From Oncomelania hupensis (taxonomy: Eukaryota > Mollusca > Gastropoda > Littorinimorpha > Pomatiopsidae), in contig CM072512.1 in the NCBI GenBank assembly GCA_036898135.1, forward strand, positions 43,542,944 to 43,606,943: a stretch of DNA of 64,000 nt, given 5' to 3'. Both the position numbers and the translations under genes were made by a program. The notes below the pieces were generated by a model. It had not been told where the DNA came from, did not search any database, and saw only the letters and a program-made list of their open reading frames with translations. This document shows positions 1 to 13,200 of this stretch, one piece after another (the stretch's first letter is position 1; every line of letters starts with the position of its first letter).

Positions 1-317
1 CTAATTTGCTGCCAAGACCTTTTTATTCTGGGAAGCAATAAGATTGCATGCAGTATGTCTCAAGATACAATAAATGTAGACTATTTTCTAAGTCCACAAT
101 TCTAAATACTGTTTCTGTTCAAGCTCTGCTTTGATCCAGTTGTTCAAATACCTTTATTATAAAAGAGATCTGCTGTGTTGAGTATATTCAAAGCAACGCC
201 CAAGTTTCAAGCTGCTTGTGATCTAGAATTTTTGGTACTAAGAATTTAAACTTTTCAGCTGAAATTCTGTTGTTGTTATGGAGTTGACTAGAATGGAATT
301 GTTTATTTATTTATATT

Positions 318-388
<71 letters not shown>
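318..388. repeat. (AAT)n microsatellite
   Basis: About 23 perfect AAT units in a DNAH3 intron, directly abutting the tail of an RTE fragment. Confidence 0.95.
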
Positions 389-391
<3 letters not shown>

Positions 392-612
392 CCTATCCTA
401 ACTCTGAGGTCGTTAGGGCACCACAGATGATCGTTTAATCAGCATATACCATCTTTCTCGGTCCTCAGCAACCCTGATGGCTTCACTCAGTGTCAAGCCA
501 GTCCATTCTCAAATGTTGTCCTCCCACCTCTTTTTCGGTCTCCCTCTTCTTCTACCTCCTTGCACTGGGCCTTGCAGGATGGTCTTTGCAAGACTTGTTG
601 ATCTGGTGTTGC

Positions 613-614
<2 letters not shown>
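389..614 (-). mobile_element. RTE-type LINE fragment, 3' end
   Basis: Minus-strand match to the C-terminal block ([11 protein letters not shown]) and the 3' tail of the RTE family seen at 45260-49410. It is sandwiched between two (AAT)n tracts; the protein frame is broken. Confidence 0.85.

Positions 615-678
<64 letters not shown>
615..678. repeat. (AAT)n microsatellite
   Basis: About 21 AAT units, some 75 bp upstream of the first DNAH3 exon acceptor. Confidence 0.95.
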
Positions 679-754
679 GATGCAATATAGGAGCTTTTCT
701 TACACAACAAAGGTACACCTACCACTCAAACATGGCTGTAATGACATTGTGCAG

Positions 755-940
755 GTATGCCTGCTAAACTTCATGATCACACCTCAAGGTCTGGAGGACC
801 AGCTGCTGGGTATCGTGGCTGCCAAGGAGAAGCCGGAGCTTGAGGAGAAGAAGAACCAGCTCATCATAGAGAGCGCTGACAACCAGAAACAGCTCAAGGA
901 GATTGAAGACAAAATTCTCGAGGTTCTCTCCTCGTCACAG
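755..940 (+). CDS. DNAH3: DNAH3 exon, AAA5 / stalk-base region
   Basis: 62 codons, phase 0 at both ends, between tgtgcag and gtacta. It reads [20 protein letters not shown] followed by a charged helix ending in [12 protein letters not shown], the conserved stretch following the dynein stalk. The intron before it carries two (AAT)n tracts and an RTE fragment. Confidence 0.92.
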
Positions 941-3900
941 GTACTATTATTTTTTGTCAGCCATAATTGTGTTATCTAATTTATTATTCGCTTGTCATCA
1001 CTCTTCCCAAAAAAGGTAACCTTCAGGAATGTGAAAATTACCGCACCATCAGCCTCATCAGCCATCCCAGCAAGGTCTACCTAAAAATAATACTCAACAG
1101 GTTGAAACCCCAAGCTGAACAAATCATAGCTGAAGAACAAGCAGGATTCAGGGCAGGGTGAAGTACCACTGAACAGATTTTCAACCTCAGAATATATCTG
1201 TGAGAAATACCTACAGCACCAACAACATCTATATCATGTGTTCGTAGACTTCAAAAAGGCGTTTGACCGAGTCTGGCATGCAGCTCTGTGGGCAACCATG
1301 AGATGTGTACAACATCAGCCCTAAAATTATTGAAGTCATCAAAAGCCTGTATGACAAGGCTACCAGTGCAGTCCTCCACAACAGTGCCATCGGAAACTGG
1401 TTCAGAACAACAATCGGTGTGCGTCAGGGATGCCTATTCTCTTCAACACTCGTCAACATCTTCCTAGAGTGCATCATGTCAGACGCCCTTGCAGATCACG
1501 AAGCACAGTAAGCATAGGGGGAAGAGCGATCTCCAACCTTCGTTTTGCGGATGACATTGATGGATTGGCTGGAGAGGAACAAGAACTTGAACAGCTGGTA
1601 CAGAGGCTTGACACCACCTCCAGAGCCTATGGAATGGAAATAAGTGCAGAGAAGACCAAAATGATGACCAACAACACTAATGGCACCAACATGGCCAATC
1701 CCTCAACACAGTGCATAGCTTCAAATATTTAGGAGCCATATTGTATCAGACAATGGGTCCTGACAGGAAGTCCTCTCCAGGATCGCACAAACAACTGCTG
1801 CTCTGGCGAGGTTGAAGCCAATTTGGAAAGACAGGACCATCAGTCTACATTCCAAGGTAAGGCTGCTGCGCTCCCTTGTAATCTCCATCTTCCTATATGC
1901 TTGCAAAACATGGACCCTCACAGCAGATCTACAATGAAGAATACAATGCATGGAGATGAGGTGCTACAGAAGACTTTTGAGCATTTCCTATACCCAGTAC
2001 ATCACCAATGACGAAGTCCGAAAGACCATCACACAAGCCATTGGACAACACGATGACCTGCTCACAATGGTGAAAAAACGGAAACTCAGAAGGTATGGCC
2101 ACATCACCAGATCATCAGGTTTTGCAAAGACCATCCTGCAAGATACAGTGCAATGAGGTAGAAGAAGAGGGACCATCCTGCAAGATACAGTGCAAGGAGG
2201 TAGAAGAAGAGGGAGACCGAAAAAGAGGTGGGAGGACAACGTCCGAGAATGGACTGGTTTGACACAGAGCAAAACAATCAGGGCTGCTGAGGACAGGGAA
2301 AGATGGAGTACGCTGGTTAAACGATCATCTGTGTTGCCCCTACAACCTCCAAGTTACGGGATTGGATATGATAGGATAGGAATTTATTATTTAATTTCTT
2401 GTAAACAGATTTTGCTTTTAACAGAAAATAATACAGAGTGAAACATTAAGGCGTAGAAATGCACGAGGCTTAATTTATTTATTTTCATAGTCCTATAACC
2501 TTTTGGTTGTAGGAAAGAGAAATGAAGGGCCCCTTGTCAGGGCCCACTTTATAAGGATAGTACCCTTTTCATCTCCTTCATCACTTGACCTTCCTTGGTT
2601 AATTCTAGATACAGCCAAGAACCCAATTATCGCTGGGTGGACTGGATTTTTGTGCAGTGTTTTGATTCATTTCTGTATAATTTCTCTCTACATATGTCAA
2701 TGGTCTTAAAATGTAAATAATGAGCTGTTGTCTGTGTATTTTTATGAGCATTTGTCTGAACCAATAAACTTTCATGCGTCTTTGAAATTGTCGCTGGTAC
2801 CCGAACACAGTAATTGGAAAAATAACAATAGTATATTGTATTAGGAAACTAACTATAGTATATTGTAATATAACAATAGGACATTGTATTAGAAAAATAA
2901 CAGTAGGATATTATAATATAACAATATGACATTGTATTAGGAAAATAACAATCATATATTGTAATGTAACAATAGTACATTGTATTAGAAAAATAACAGT
3001 AGTATATTGTAATATAACAATAGTACATTGTAATATAAAAATAATTGTAGTTCACAGTATGCTTGCATTGCAACCACGAATCACTGATGTCATTATTCAA
3101 TCTTTGTTTCATTAGGGCAACATTCTAGAGGACGAGGCAGCCATCAAGATCCTGTCTTCTTCCAAGGTGCTTTCAGAGGAGATTTCAGCCAAGCAGGAGA
3201 TAGCTGCGTCCACAGAGAAGCTGATCGATGAGACCAGGAACAGCTATAAGCCTGTGGCCATTCACTCCTCAATCCTCTTCTTCTGCATCTCTGACCTGGC
3301 CAACATTGAGCCCATGTACCAGTACTCCCTCACGTGGTTCATCAACCTGTATTTGCAGGTGAGCTTTTATGCCTTGAAGTGATTACTATTTTCATTCCAG
3401 CATTGGTGTATGGCCTAGATCTTGTCATCTTTCATAATGTATGATGATTTAGGTATAATAATGTGCAAGAGTCTTAGTTGCTTTCTCTGAGGCGTGCCAT
3501 TGGGTGTGCTACCTTGCCGCTTGGGTCTCAGGAAAGATCCCTTCACTCTAGTCTCCTTGTAGTAGAGTAGTCTGTCTTCCTAATAATTCGTTAGGACAGG
3601 TTGTAAGACTTAGGCTTTAGAGCCTAAATCTGTTATCCTATTAAAGGATCCAGTGTTCAGTGTTGATTGAGTCTGTGAGGAGACAATATTTAATGTACAG
3701 TTGTTATCATACAAACAAGTTCAATGCTTTTTGTTTTCTTTGTTTTGTTTTTAAGTTTTTGTTCACTTTGGTAACCTGTTCACGTCATTGCTTTGTACCC
3801 CCTCCTTCCCTCATCAGCTTGTTACTGATGATTGAGTGCCATAGTGACAGAACAAAGATTTTTTTCTCTTCTCAGCTTCCGTGCATTTTTATTGTTATCA

Positions 3901-6548
3901 ACTGATTCAAACATTCCTTGCACTATTACAGTCCATCATCAACAGTGCCCCAGCTGAGGAAATAGATGAAAGAATCTTCAACCTGAACGACCACTTCACC
4001 AACAGCATTTACCGCAACGTCTGCCGCTCCCTCTTTGAAAAGGACAAGCTACTCTTCTCGTTCATCCTCTGTGTCGGAATTCTCAAAGGACAGTAAGTTA
4101 CAAGTTGTTATATTTATTGTAATAATAAGAATAAGTAGGACTTTTTTATGGCGTTTTCATCTTATCGATTTTAGGTTTTCATCTTCGCTGGCCCAACTAC
4201 TTGGAATTTGCTGCCCTTGCAACACCAGCAAACCATCAACCTTGATAATTTGGAATCAGAAATCTTTATTGTTCCCATAAGGCGCAAGGAAATGTGTGTT
4301 TAAATCTTAAAACGGCAATTCGAAAAGTACCTGTTCGGCAGCCTATGACTTTCCCATAGCTGACTACAACTGAATCACCTCCCCTCTCTGCCCTTCGACC
4401 TGACCTCTACCCAGTTTATCCCATTAGTGACATTTATGTTCTTGTTGACATGACATGAATCGACACAATCTTGAACTGATTTCTTTCCATCAGTGCATTC
4501 TACAAGTTTCCTGAAAGATTGATTGATTGATTGTGCTTGCTTGTCATAGTTGGTCATGGTTTATTTCATGCTCTCGCCATACAAATAATATAATGGTACC
4601 TTGCAGGGGTAGGATAGACGAGCAGGTGTGGCGGTTTTTACTCACTGGAGGAGTGGCGCTGGAGAACCCACACCCCAACCCTGCCCCAGAGTGGCTAAGC
4701 GACAAGTCATGGGGCGAGATCGTCAGGGCCAGCAGCTTGGCAAACCTCCACGGATACATGGAACGTGAGTCCGCAGCTTTCTGCTTAGAAGAAGAGATAA
4801 AAGGAAATAGAACCCAGAGGATTGTGTTCTCTCTAGACATGTATTTCGCTAAAAATGCTTTTTTTTTCAGCTGAGCAGTTAAACAGCCAGCGTAATTTTA
4901 GAGTCCAATGTCACTTTTTGTTTTTTTAAAAGCAAGTGTTTCGCCAGTCAACAGTATTAATAGGTAGAAGGCGTAGAGATACATTTATTTTATGTTTATT
5001 AAAATTGCACACATTTCTCTACAGTTTGGTCCTTCATGGCATGATGATGAAATTTTCCACAGCAGGTGCAGTTTGCATGTGGAATAGGGAAGGGAATAAA
5101 GGTGAGGTTGGGGGGGGGGGGGGGGAGGAAGGAAGAAATTAACTAACCAACCAGAGGTTTTTTCCAGTTCTTTGGATTGAAAAAAAAAATCTTTCTTATA
5201 GAGAGCTTTTCCACCTCAAGTTGCTGGCCAATATACAGAATCTAATGCTAGCTGTCTGAGGAGTTTGAATTGTGGATGTTTCTAGTTTGAGATTCCCAGC
5301 TGCTGATACACAATTTACTTTCACAAATGTTTTTGTTTGCTTAAGTCTAGGTCTGAGGATGAACGTTTTGATTGCAATCACAATGACAATTGAATGTTTG
5401 CGAGTCGCAATTTGAATGGGAGGATTGATGTTGCCATCATCAGCAGTCACACTAAAATGTTTGATTTTGATAAACACACGCTCAGTCACTGCATATAAAC
5501 AAAAGCACAAGAGTTGTTTCGCTTGCTGCGCCAAAAAGTCAAAATGTGTTAAAAGCAGTGACAAAGAATCGTTACATTAAAGGTAGCATTTCATTTGCTA
5601 TATTCAAAGAAAAAGACGATATCCCATAAACATTCATTTGACTTCTTTATTAACTCACAGGTATTTTTCACACTCAACGCTTCTAATAGGCTGGTCTCGG
5701 AATTGGTAGCCATTTTCACAAAATCATGTGATTCAAGTAGCGTGTTTCATTGGTTCCCATGCTGAATGACTTGCAGTAAATGTGGAAAATCATCGCTAAT
5801 CACGCTGCAAATTGATTTGAACGAGATGACTCGGTGATAGTCTGACGAAATCAGTGACTCGAGTCCTGGATTTCCCTATCATTGCAATCAAAACGTTCGT
5901 CGTTAGACCTAGGCTTTAGTTGTGTCTCCTGATGAACTTTTAGCAAAATGCATGAGTATAGAGTCTATTGTTCTGGTGCATTTTGACCTTTTTTGTATGA
6001 TCTTCATGCTAGTAATGTACTTTGTTGTCCCTTCGTTATTATGCCTACTACTGAAGAGGACAAACGTACGGGTGCTATAAAGGTTAGAAACAGATGGAAA
6101 GATGGAAAGAAATGCACACTCTTCTTTGACTAAGCCCATTGTGGTATTTGCTTTATTGGTGTAATGATGATGAAGATGATAAAGAAGACAAAGAAGGAGG
6201 AGAAGATGAAGAAGAAGAAGATGATGAAGATGAAGAAGAAGACAAAGACGAAAAGCTAGAAGAAGATGATGATGATGATGTGATGGTCATGACTTGTATA
6301 GTGCCATATTGATCACTTTCTATGCTCAAGGCTCAAGGATGCTGTCTTTTGTTAACAGATGTTAAGAAAAACATTGCCCAGTGGAAAGCTTTCTATGACT
6401 CTCCTTCCCCTCACACCTACACCCTGCCCAGCCCCTATAACGTACTGGGTGGTCTGGATAAGATGGTGGTCCTTCGTACCTTCCGTCCTGACAAGATGGT
6501 CCCAGCCGTGCAGGTTATTGTCATTGTTTTAATAATAATAATAATAAC

Positions 6549-6627
<79 letters not shown>

Positions 6628-7172
6628 TAAATGTTGAACACTTGTATAGCATGTTTTCTCCATTCTATGGTAGCAGGCTCAGTGCGCTCACACAGATAAC
6701 AACAGAAAAATAATATAATAATCAAGTGCTGTTTTACATGATATTGTGCAAGTCATTGTGACAACTTCATGGTACTCACTTCTGTCAATTTTACTGTTTG
6801 TTGTTTGTTTACATTAAGGTTTAGACTTATTTATTGTCTAATATCATGTTGTGAAAAGACAATAAATTTAACGAATGAATTTAATTAAGATTGAATTGAA
6901 TAGAAAAAGAAAAAAAATGAAAAAAACAGCCCAACTAATAATTATTATTTAAAAAAAATACTAATATTGTTTTAAAATACCACCCCTCCATCCCACCCCC
7001 ACCCCCACCCCCCCAAAAAAAATAATAAAAAAATAATAATCAATAATAAATTGTTTTTTTTTTTTAAATAAAATAAACACTTTTTTTCAAGTTTTACAAC
7101 TAACAATAATAATAATTCTAAAAAAGTTATTTTAAAAATAATAGTAACAAAAAAAGATGATGATGATGATGG

Positions 7173-7239
<67 letters not shown>

Positions 7240-10200
7240 ACGACACTTTTCTAACACATAAATACATTCCTCAAACACATTGGGTGAAGGCCCTTTGCAT
7301 TAGTTAGGGTTGTGCTAGCACTTTCAGGTTTTCGTACGCAAAGCGTATAGAAAAACCTCAATGTCACTATAAAGTTTGTGTCCATTTTTTATAAAATAGT
7401 ATATGTACACAATTTGCCATGTCATGGGCATGATCACTGTATTAGTTTTGATATACTAGGAAGACAGCAGAATTTGTTTGTTGCGAATCAAGTTGTAAGC
7501 TTGAGATTGTATCTATCCTATCCTATCCTATCCTGTAACTCGGAAGTCGTTGGGGCAACACAGATGATCGTTTAACCAGCGTACTCCATCTTTCTCTGTC
7601 CTCAGCAACCCTCATGGCTTCCTTCAGTGTCAAGCCAGTCCATTCTCTAATGTTGTCCTTCCACCTCTTTTTCTGTCTCCCTCTTCTTTTGCCTCCTTGC
7701 ACTGTGCCATGCAGATGGTCGGTCTGATGCTTTGGTGATGTGGCCATACCATCGGAGTTTCCGTTTCATCACCACTGTGAGCATGTCATCGTGTTGTCCA
7801 ATTTCTTGTGTGATGGTCTGTTGGACTTTGTCGTTGGTGATGTGCTAGGAATAAGAAATGCCCAGAAGTCTTCTGTAGCACCTCATCTCCATACTTTGTA
7901 TTTTTCGTTGTAGGTCTGCTGTGAGGGTCCATGTTTTGCAAGCATATAGGAAGATGGAGATTACAAGGGAGTGCAGCAGCCTTACCTTGGAGTGTAGACT
8001 AATGGTCCTGTCTTTCCAATTGGGTTTCAACCTTATCAGGGCAGCAGTTGTTTATGCCATCCTGGAGAGGACTTCCTGTATTGTCTGATACAATGGCTCC
8101 TAAATATTTGAAGTTATACACCGTGTTGAGTGTTTGGCCTTGGACTTTGATGTCCGTATTGTTGTTGTTGGTGTTCTTGGTCATCATTTTGGTCTTTTCT
8201 TAACTGATTTCCATTCTAAAGGGTTTAGGGGTGGTGTCAAGCCTCTGTACCAGCTGGAAGCTTAATTGGGATAAAAGAGGGTTTTCTTCATGATTGAAAT
8301 CCTTTTTACTTTTTTCTTTGTCCAGGACTACATTGTAGACAGCATGGGGCAGTCATACATTGAGCCTCCAACCTTTGACCTGGCAGGGTCATTTGCAGAC
8401 TCCAACTGTTGTGCACCGCTCATCTTTGTGCTGTCTCCTGGAGCTGATCCTATGGCGGCCTTGCTCAAATTTGGAGCTGACAGTGGCTACACCGGAAACA
8501 GGATTCAGACAATCTCGCTCGGCCAGGGACAGGTAAGGGTTACATTTCTACGCACCAAAAATTATAATGCTCTTTGTCTTTCAGGTGTATGTGAATGCCT
8601 TTAGAGTTTCTTCTACTTTAAATTACCTCCCTTCAACTGCAGGAATTCTTTGTGTTGACTGGGTAGTTTTTATATATAATGCTGTTATTAAGGAAGCAGG
8701 TATAATAGTTAATGGTTTACCTATCAGATAAGATTCTCCAGTCTGTTGGGCCATTTCACATTGTTAGATAAAACTGCTGAAAATGTCTGTCAACTATCCT
8801 ATCCTTTCCGGTAACTCGGAGGTTGTAGGGGCACCACAGATGATCATTTAACCAGCATACTCCATCTTTCCCTGTCCTCAGCAACCCTGATTGTTTTGCT
8901 CAGTGTCAAACCAGTCCATTCTCGAATGTTGTCCTCCCACCTCTTTTTCGGTCTCTCTCTTCTTCTACCTCGATCCTTTCTTCTTCTTCTACATCTATAT
9001 CCTTTTAATTGTGCCACTATCTTTTTAATTTAATTCTTACAGTCATATAGATGGCTTGGTGCGTAAAGTTAAACATGCGCCTTACAATTTCTTTCACCGC
9101 TGGCATCCCATACTATCACTTTGAATGAGTGTCTTAACATTGTTACCTTACCTGTGTACAGGGTCCTATTGCAGCCAAGATGATAGAGAAAGCTGTAGGA
9201 GATGGAACATGGGTGGTTTTGCAAAACTGCCATCTTGCCACTAGCTGGATGCCTAAACTGGAGAAGATTTGCGAAGAGGTGGGTCACTTTGCGCTGTTTT
9301 ATTGTCATGTCACCCGAATGGGATCAGTGACTTCAGCTGAAACAGCGAGTGGAGGAGCAAACTCAAACTTAAAAAAATTGAACACAAATGCCAGATGCAC
9401 ATTTATACTCTTTTATTCAACGCACAAACACATGAGAATGGGAAATCTAACCCAACCCCAACCCTTATCCGGACCCACAACCCCAGCAATTAACAAACAA
9501 TTACCTCCCCAGCAAACCAACCCGATCTGGGCCCCACTCGTGCCGCGTAGGGAATCACGACTTTTGTCTGGCTATAGTAGGGATCCACATAGCCCTAATA
9601 AACCCCGATGCGTAGCGGAGTCCAGAAATGTGGATGCGTAACGATTCGTCCTCCCGTGTGCCGCCCGATTCGGCCCCACCACAAAGCCATGCTGCGCACA
9701 CGCTAACATAGGCCTACTCTCGCTTCTCATTGGCTAAACTGTCTGTGGAATGTTTCGTCTGCTTCACATTTGCTGCGGCGTACGTATGTGAAAAATATTT
9801 ATACAAAATCAATTCAGCAAGATATCATTATTTAATTGTGCTTATAATTCTTAATTTTTATCATACAATATGTAAAATATTGTTAAAGTGTTTCTTGTAA
9901 CTATTGTATTTATTTATACATTATAAGCCAAGGGTAAATTTCCGTGCCCATTACTGCTGGTCTTTTCTGGTTGTCCTTAGGCGCCAATTTTCTACCGTTA
10001 TTTTCTTCTACAGTTGCATGTGCTCGGATATTGTGTTTGCCTGCGAAAACCTATTCCGCTGTGGTTGTTTTTTGGGGCTTTGCCTTTCGTTTATGTATTT
10101 ACACAAGATTTCAATAGCGATGAAAATTATGTTAATATATATCGTTATTGAAATGGTGTGTAAATACTTCAGTGGGGACACACCAAGGACTTCCGAAAAC

Positions 10201-13200
10201 AAAAACGCCTGTGCCGACAGTCCCTATTAACACCAGACACCTCAATTCTTTCTTCATGCAATCGCATATCATAAACAATAGGCCTATGTGGGATATGATT
10301 TTAGGGTAAATAGCATTGGCCAGGGATGGGCATTATCGGGGATAGGGGGGGGGGGGTTCTGGTTTAAGATGGGTTACAATAGGGTGGGCTTTGGGTGTCC
10401 TGACGTTTGCCCGATATTTGCCAGAATCTGGTTACCGTTCGGCAAAGGTGGGGTTACGGTCAGGTACGTTTTGGGTATCCCGATGATTGCCCCATCTTTA
10501 CCCGAAATCGGGCTACTATTCGGCGAACTTTGGGTTACGATCGGGTAAGTTTCGGGTAGCCCGACGATCACCCGATCTTTGCCCGAATCGGGCCCGAGTC
10601 GGTTCCAATTTCCATTTGCCCGATCGGTAGCCCGATCCGGGCCCCGAAATTGTGGTTAGCTGGGTCCCTTGTCTAATCCGTAACCCCTTGACACTGGACA
10701 TGAGATGCCAACACAATCAAGATATAATAATATGAAAATAAAGATGCAGTAATACAACTGATGGCTTACGTATTCAAAAACCAAGCCCTGAAGAAATGTA
10801 TTTAATTAACATCAGATGCTTTTTACACAGATTAACTGTATGTCCTCCAACACAGATTTAATTAAATAGTCTGAAAGTAATACTTCAAGAAAATCACCAA
10901 CTGTTACAACCTGTTGCAGACTGTAGAAAGTCACTGTTTATATATATGTTTATGTGTAATGTGCGTATGATTGAGGGTGTAATGTGAGGCCCTGCGTACT
11001 GTGACCCAAGTAGCAGCGATCACAACAGCACGTCGTCTTGCCTCCTCCTGCAAGTGGAAGTAGAGGTGAAACGCAGAACGCAGGCGTAGACAGTAGTACG
11101 TAGAACAAGGTACGTAGAACGAAGTACGTAGAACGAAAAACGAAGACGGAGCAACAGAAGCGGATGTAGTGGAACAAAGACAGGTAGAACAAACGTAGTA
11201 GTAGTAGTAGCAGAACTAGGAGTCACAGAAATAGTAGGCCCAATCTGGTCAACAAATAAACCGTCTTAATAAGCTACCTCAACATGTAAACAATACATGG
11301 AAAATAACTCCTTCCACCGTCCGCCATCTTGACCTGTTTATTTATGCATCATAACATTTCATAATCTTTCTATAATTTGTATCAACATCCCATGAACATG
11401 ATTATTTAAACAAATACAAATGCATATTATAATTCAATTTCTAATCAACAATCTTGATTCATCCTCTCTCTCTAATATTCATCACCCCTCTTCCATATCA
11501 TAATACATAATACATCGTCACCCTTGATCTCATTTCTATCACTCCTCTCACATTCATCTGGCATACTATAATACATCATCACCCCAATCTCTCTCATATT
11601 ATCATCCTTCTAGCATGCTATAATACATCGTCACTCATGACCTTTTTTTGGCAACATCATCAACAACATTATTCCATTTTACCTCTTCATCAAAAAAATC
11701 ATAAAAAATGCTATTTATCAAAATATATCCCTTTCCCCCTCATCTTTCATCGTTCATTCACGTACACATGCTCGGAGTGTATAGCCACTAAAGAACTAGA
11801 ATACTGGGCATCAACTTACCTTCAGTTTCCCAGCCTGTGAAGTTACAGACACATCAATACCACAATACAACACAACACAACACTGTCTGTAGAGAGTAGG
11901 AGGTTTGTTGCTGCCTTATTATGATAGGTCACCCTAGCACTTGCGAAGTGCTAGGTCTTGGGAGGTCTCTAACACAAGAGCACACACCCTTAAACATCAC
12001 TCAACACAGAGATCACACTGCACTGTGGCAGCAAAAGTCCTCCTCAATTATTATAAATGTACTTTTCTATAATAATTGTCACAACTCATTGGTCATTCTT
12101 GTCCGTGTTAAGGCTTTGGGTGGTTCCAAAACACAAAACACAACCCTTAGAAAACGGACCCTACACTTATCCTATGATAGCTGTAGTCACAGTCTCTCCA
12201 ATAGTCGTCTAACCGCAAAGACTACCGCCCCAACTCTGCCACTTCAACCGCTTTTCCCAGCCCACAGTCCAAGGCACAGAACTCCGTTCAACTTTTTTCC
12301 GCTATAGAGCCATGCATAAAACACGTGAAAAACCTAACTCTGACATACACTATGCATTCCAAAACACTGATTCAAATTTCGCACATCGCACTATCAGAGA
12401 TATGATATGAAACTTTACACTATGTACAACCTGACACAGCATAAAATTTGCGTGCATCAAAACTCTTGTTGTCACAATTATTTTGAATTTTATGTGCACA
12501 AATTGGAGAACAGGACAAAGAATAAATGTATCATTCTCACAACTATGCAGCTTCTGTGTTACATTTTTGAAAAAAATGTTTTACACTAAACATTTTAGAA
12601 GTTTTTGCACAATTTGTTAATCTTGACCTCTTTAAGATTCAAGATTTAATCCTAAACTCACCCCTTTTGGCATGTGGAGAATACAAAAACATAAGCATAA
12701 CAATTATAATTCAGTTGTAAACAAATAACATTATCGTTATTAACATTCCAACTTTAAAGTTCAAAACAGTAATATTCAACCAATATATTGTTAATAATAT
12801 TCGTCAAATTTTATAAATATACTAAATTTTCGTAACACTCTTTTTTTGCCCCCGAAACAAATTACATAAATTAAACATATAATTGACTTGCATGATAAAT
12901 ATTTCCTAGAAATACAATTGTAGCGGAGTTTAATTGCTTATTTTCTCGTTTTGTCTCTTTCCCTCTCGATTTTTCTTCTTCTCTCCACCGCCCTGCATCC
13001 CCCACTACCCACACCCCACCCTTTGTCCGCCTGTCTCCCTTCCTGACCCTCTTTTCTTTTCGTGTTTTCGTCTGTGTTACAGTATTATTTCCATGTCATT
13101 TCCAGTCCATTGTACCAGAGACCACACACTTGGACTTCCGTCTGTGGCTGACCAGCTACCCTTCTGAGGAGTTCCCAGTCTCCATTCTGCAAAACGGTCA

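Noticed and set aside
4527..4874. Start of a separate gene at an ATG upstream of the FLLTGG exon
   Set aside because: The frame simply runs through intron into DNAH3 exon 4607-4764; splice sites and phase fit the dynein.
6163..6275. Acidic protein-coding repeat (gatgaagaag)
   Set aside because: Purine-rich simple sequence with no splice context, between DNAH3 exons that join in phase without it.
9904..10230. 108-residue frame in the CGGGC element, partly shared with copy 2
   Set aside because: The two copies do not keep the same frame along the element and show no known domain; the shared Cys-rich stretch follows from DNA similarity.
11921..12307. 128-residue frame in a DNAH3 intron
   Set aside because: Composition (His/Thr/Leu/Pro-rich) and the lack of any known motif suggest non-coding repeat DNA.
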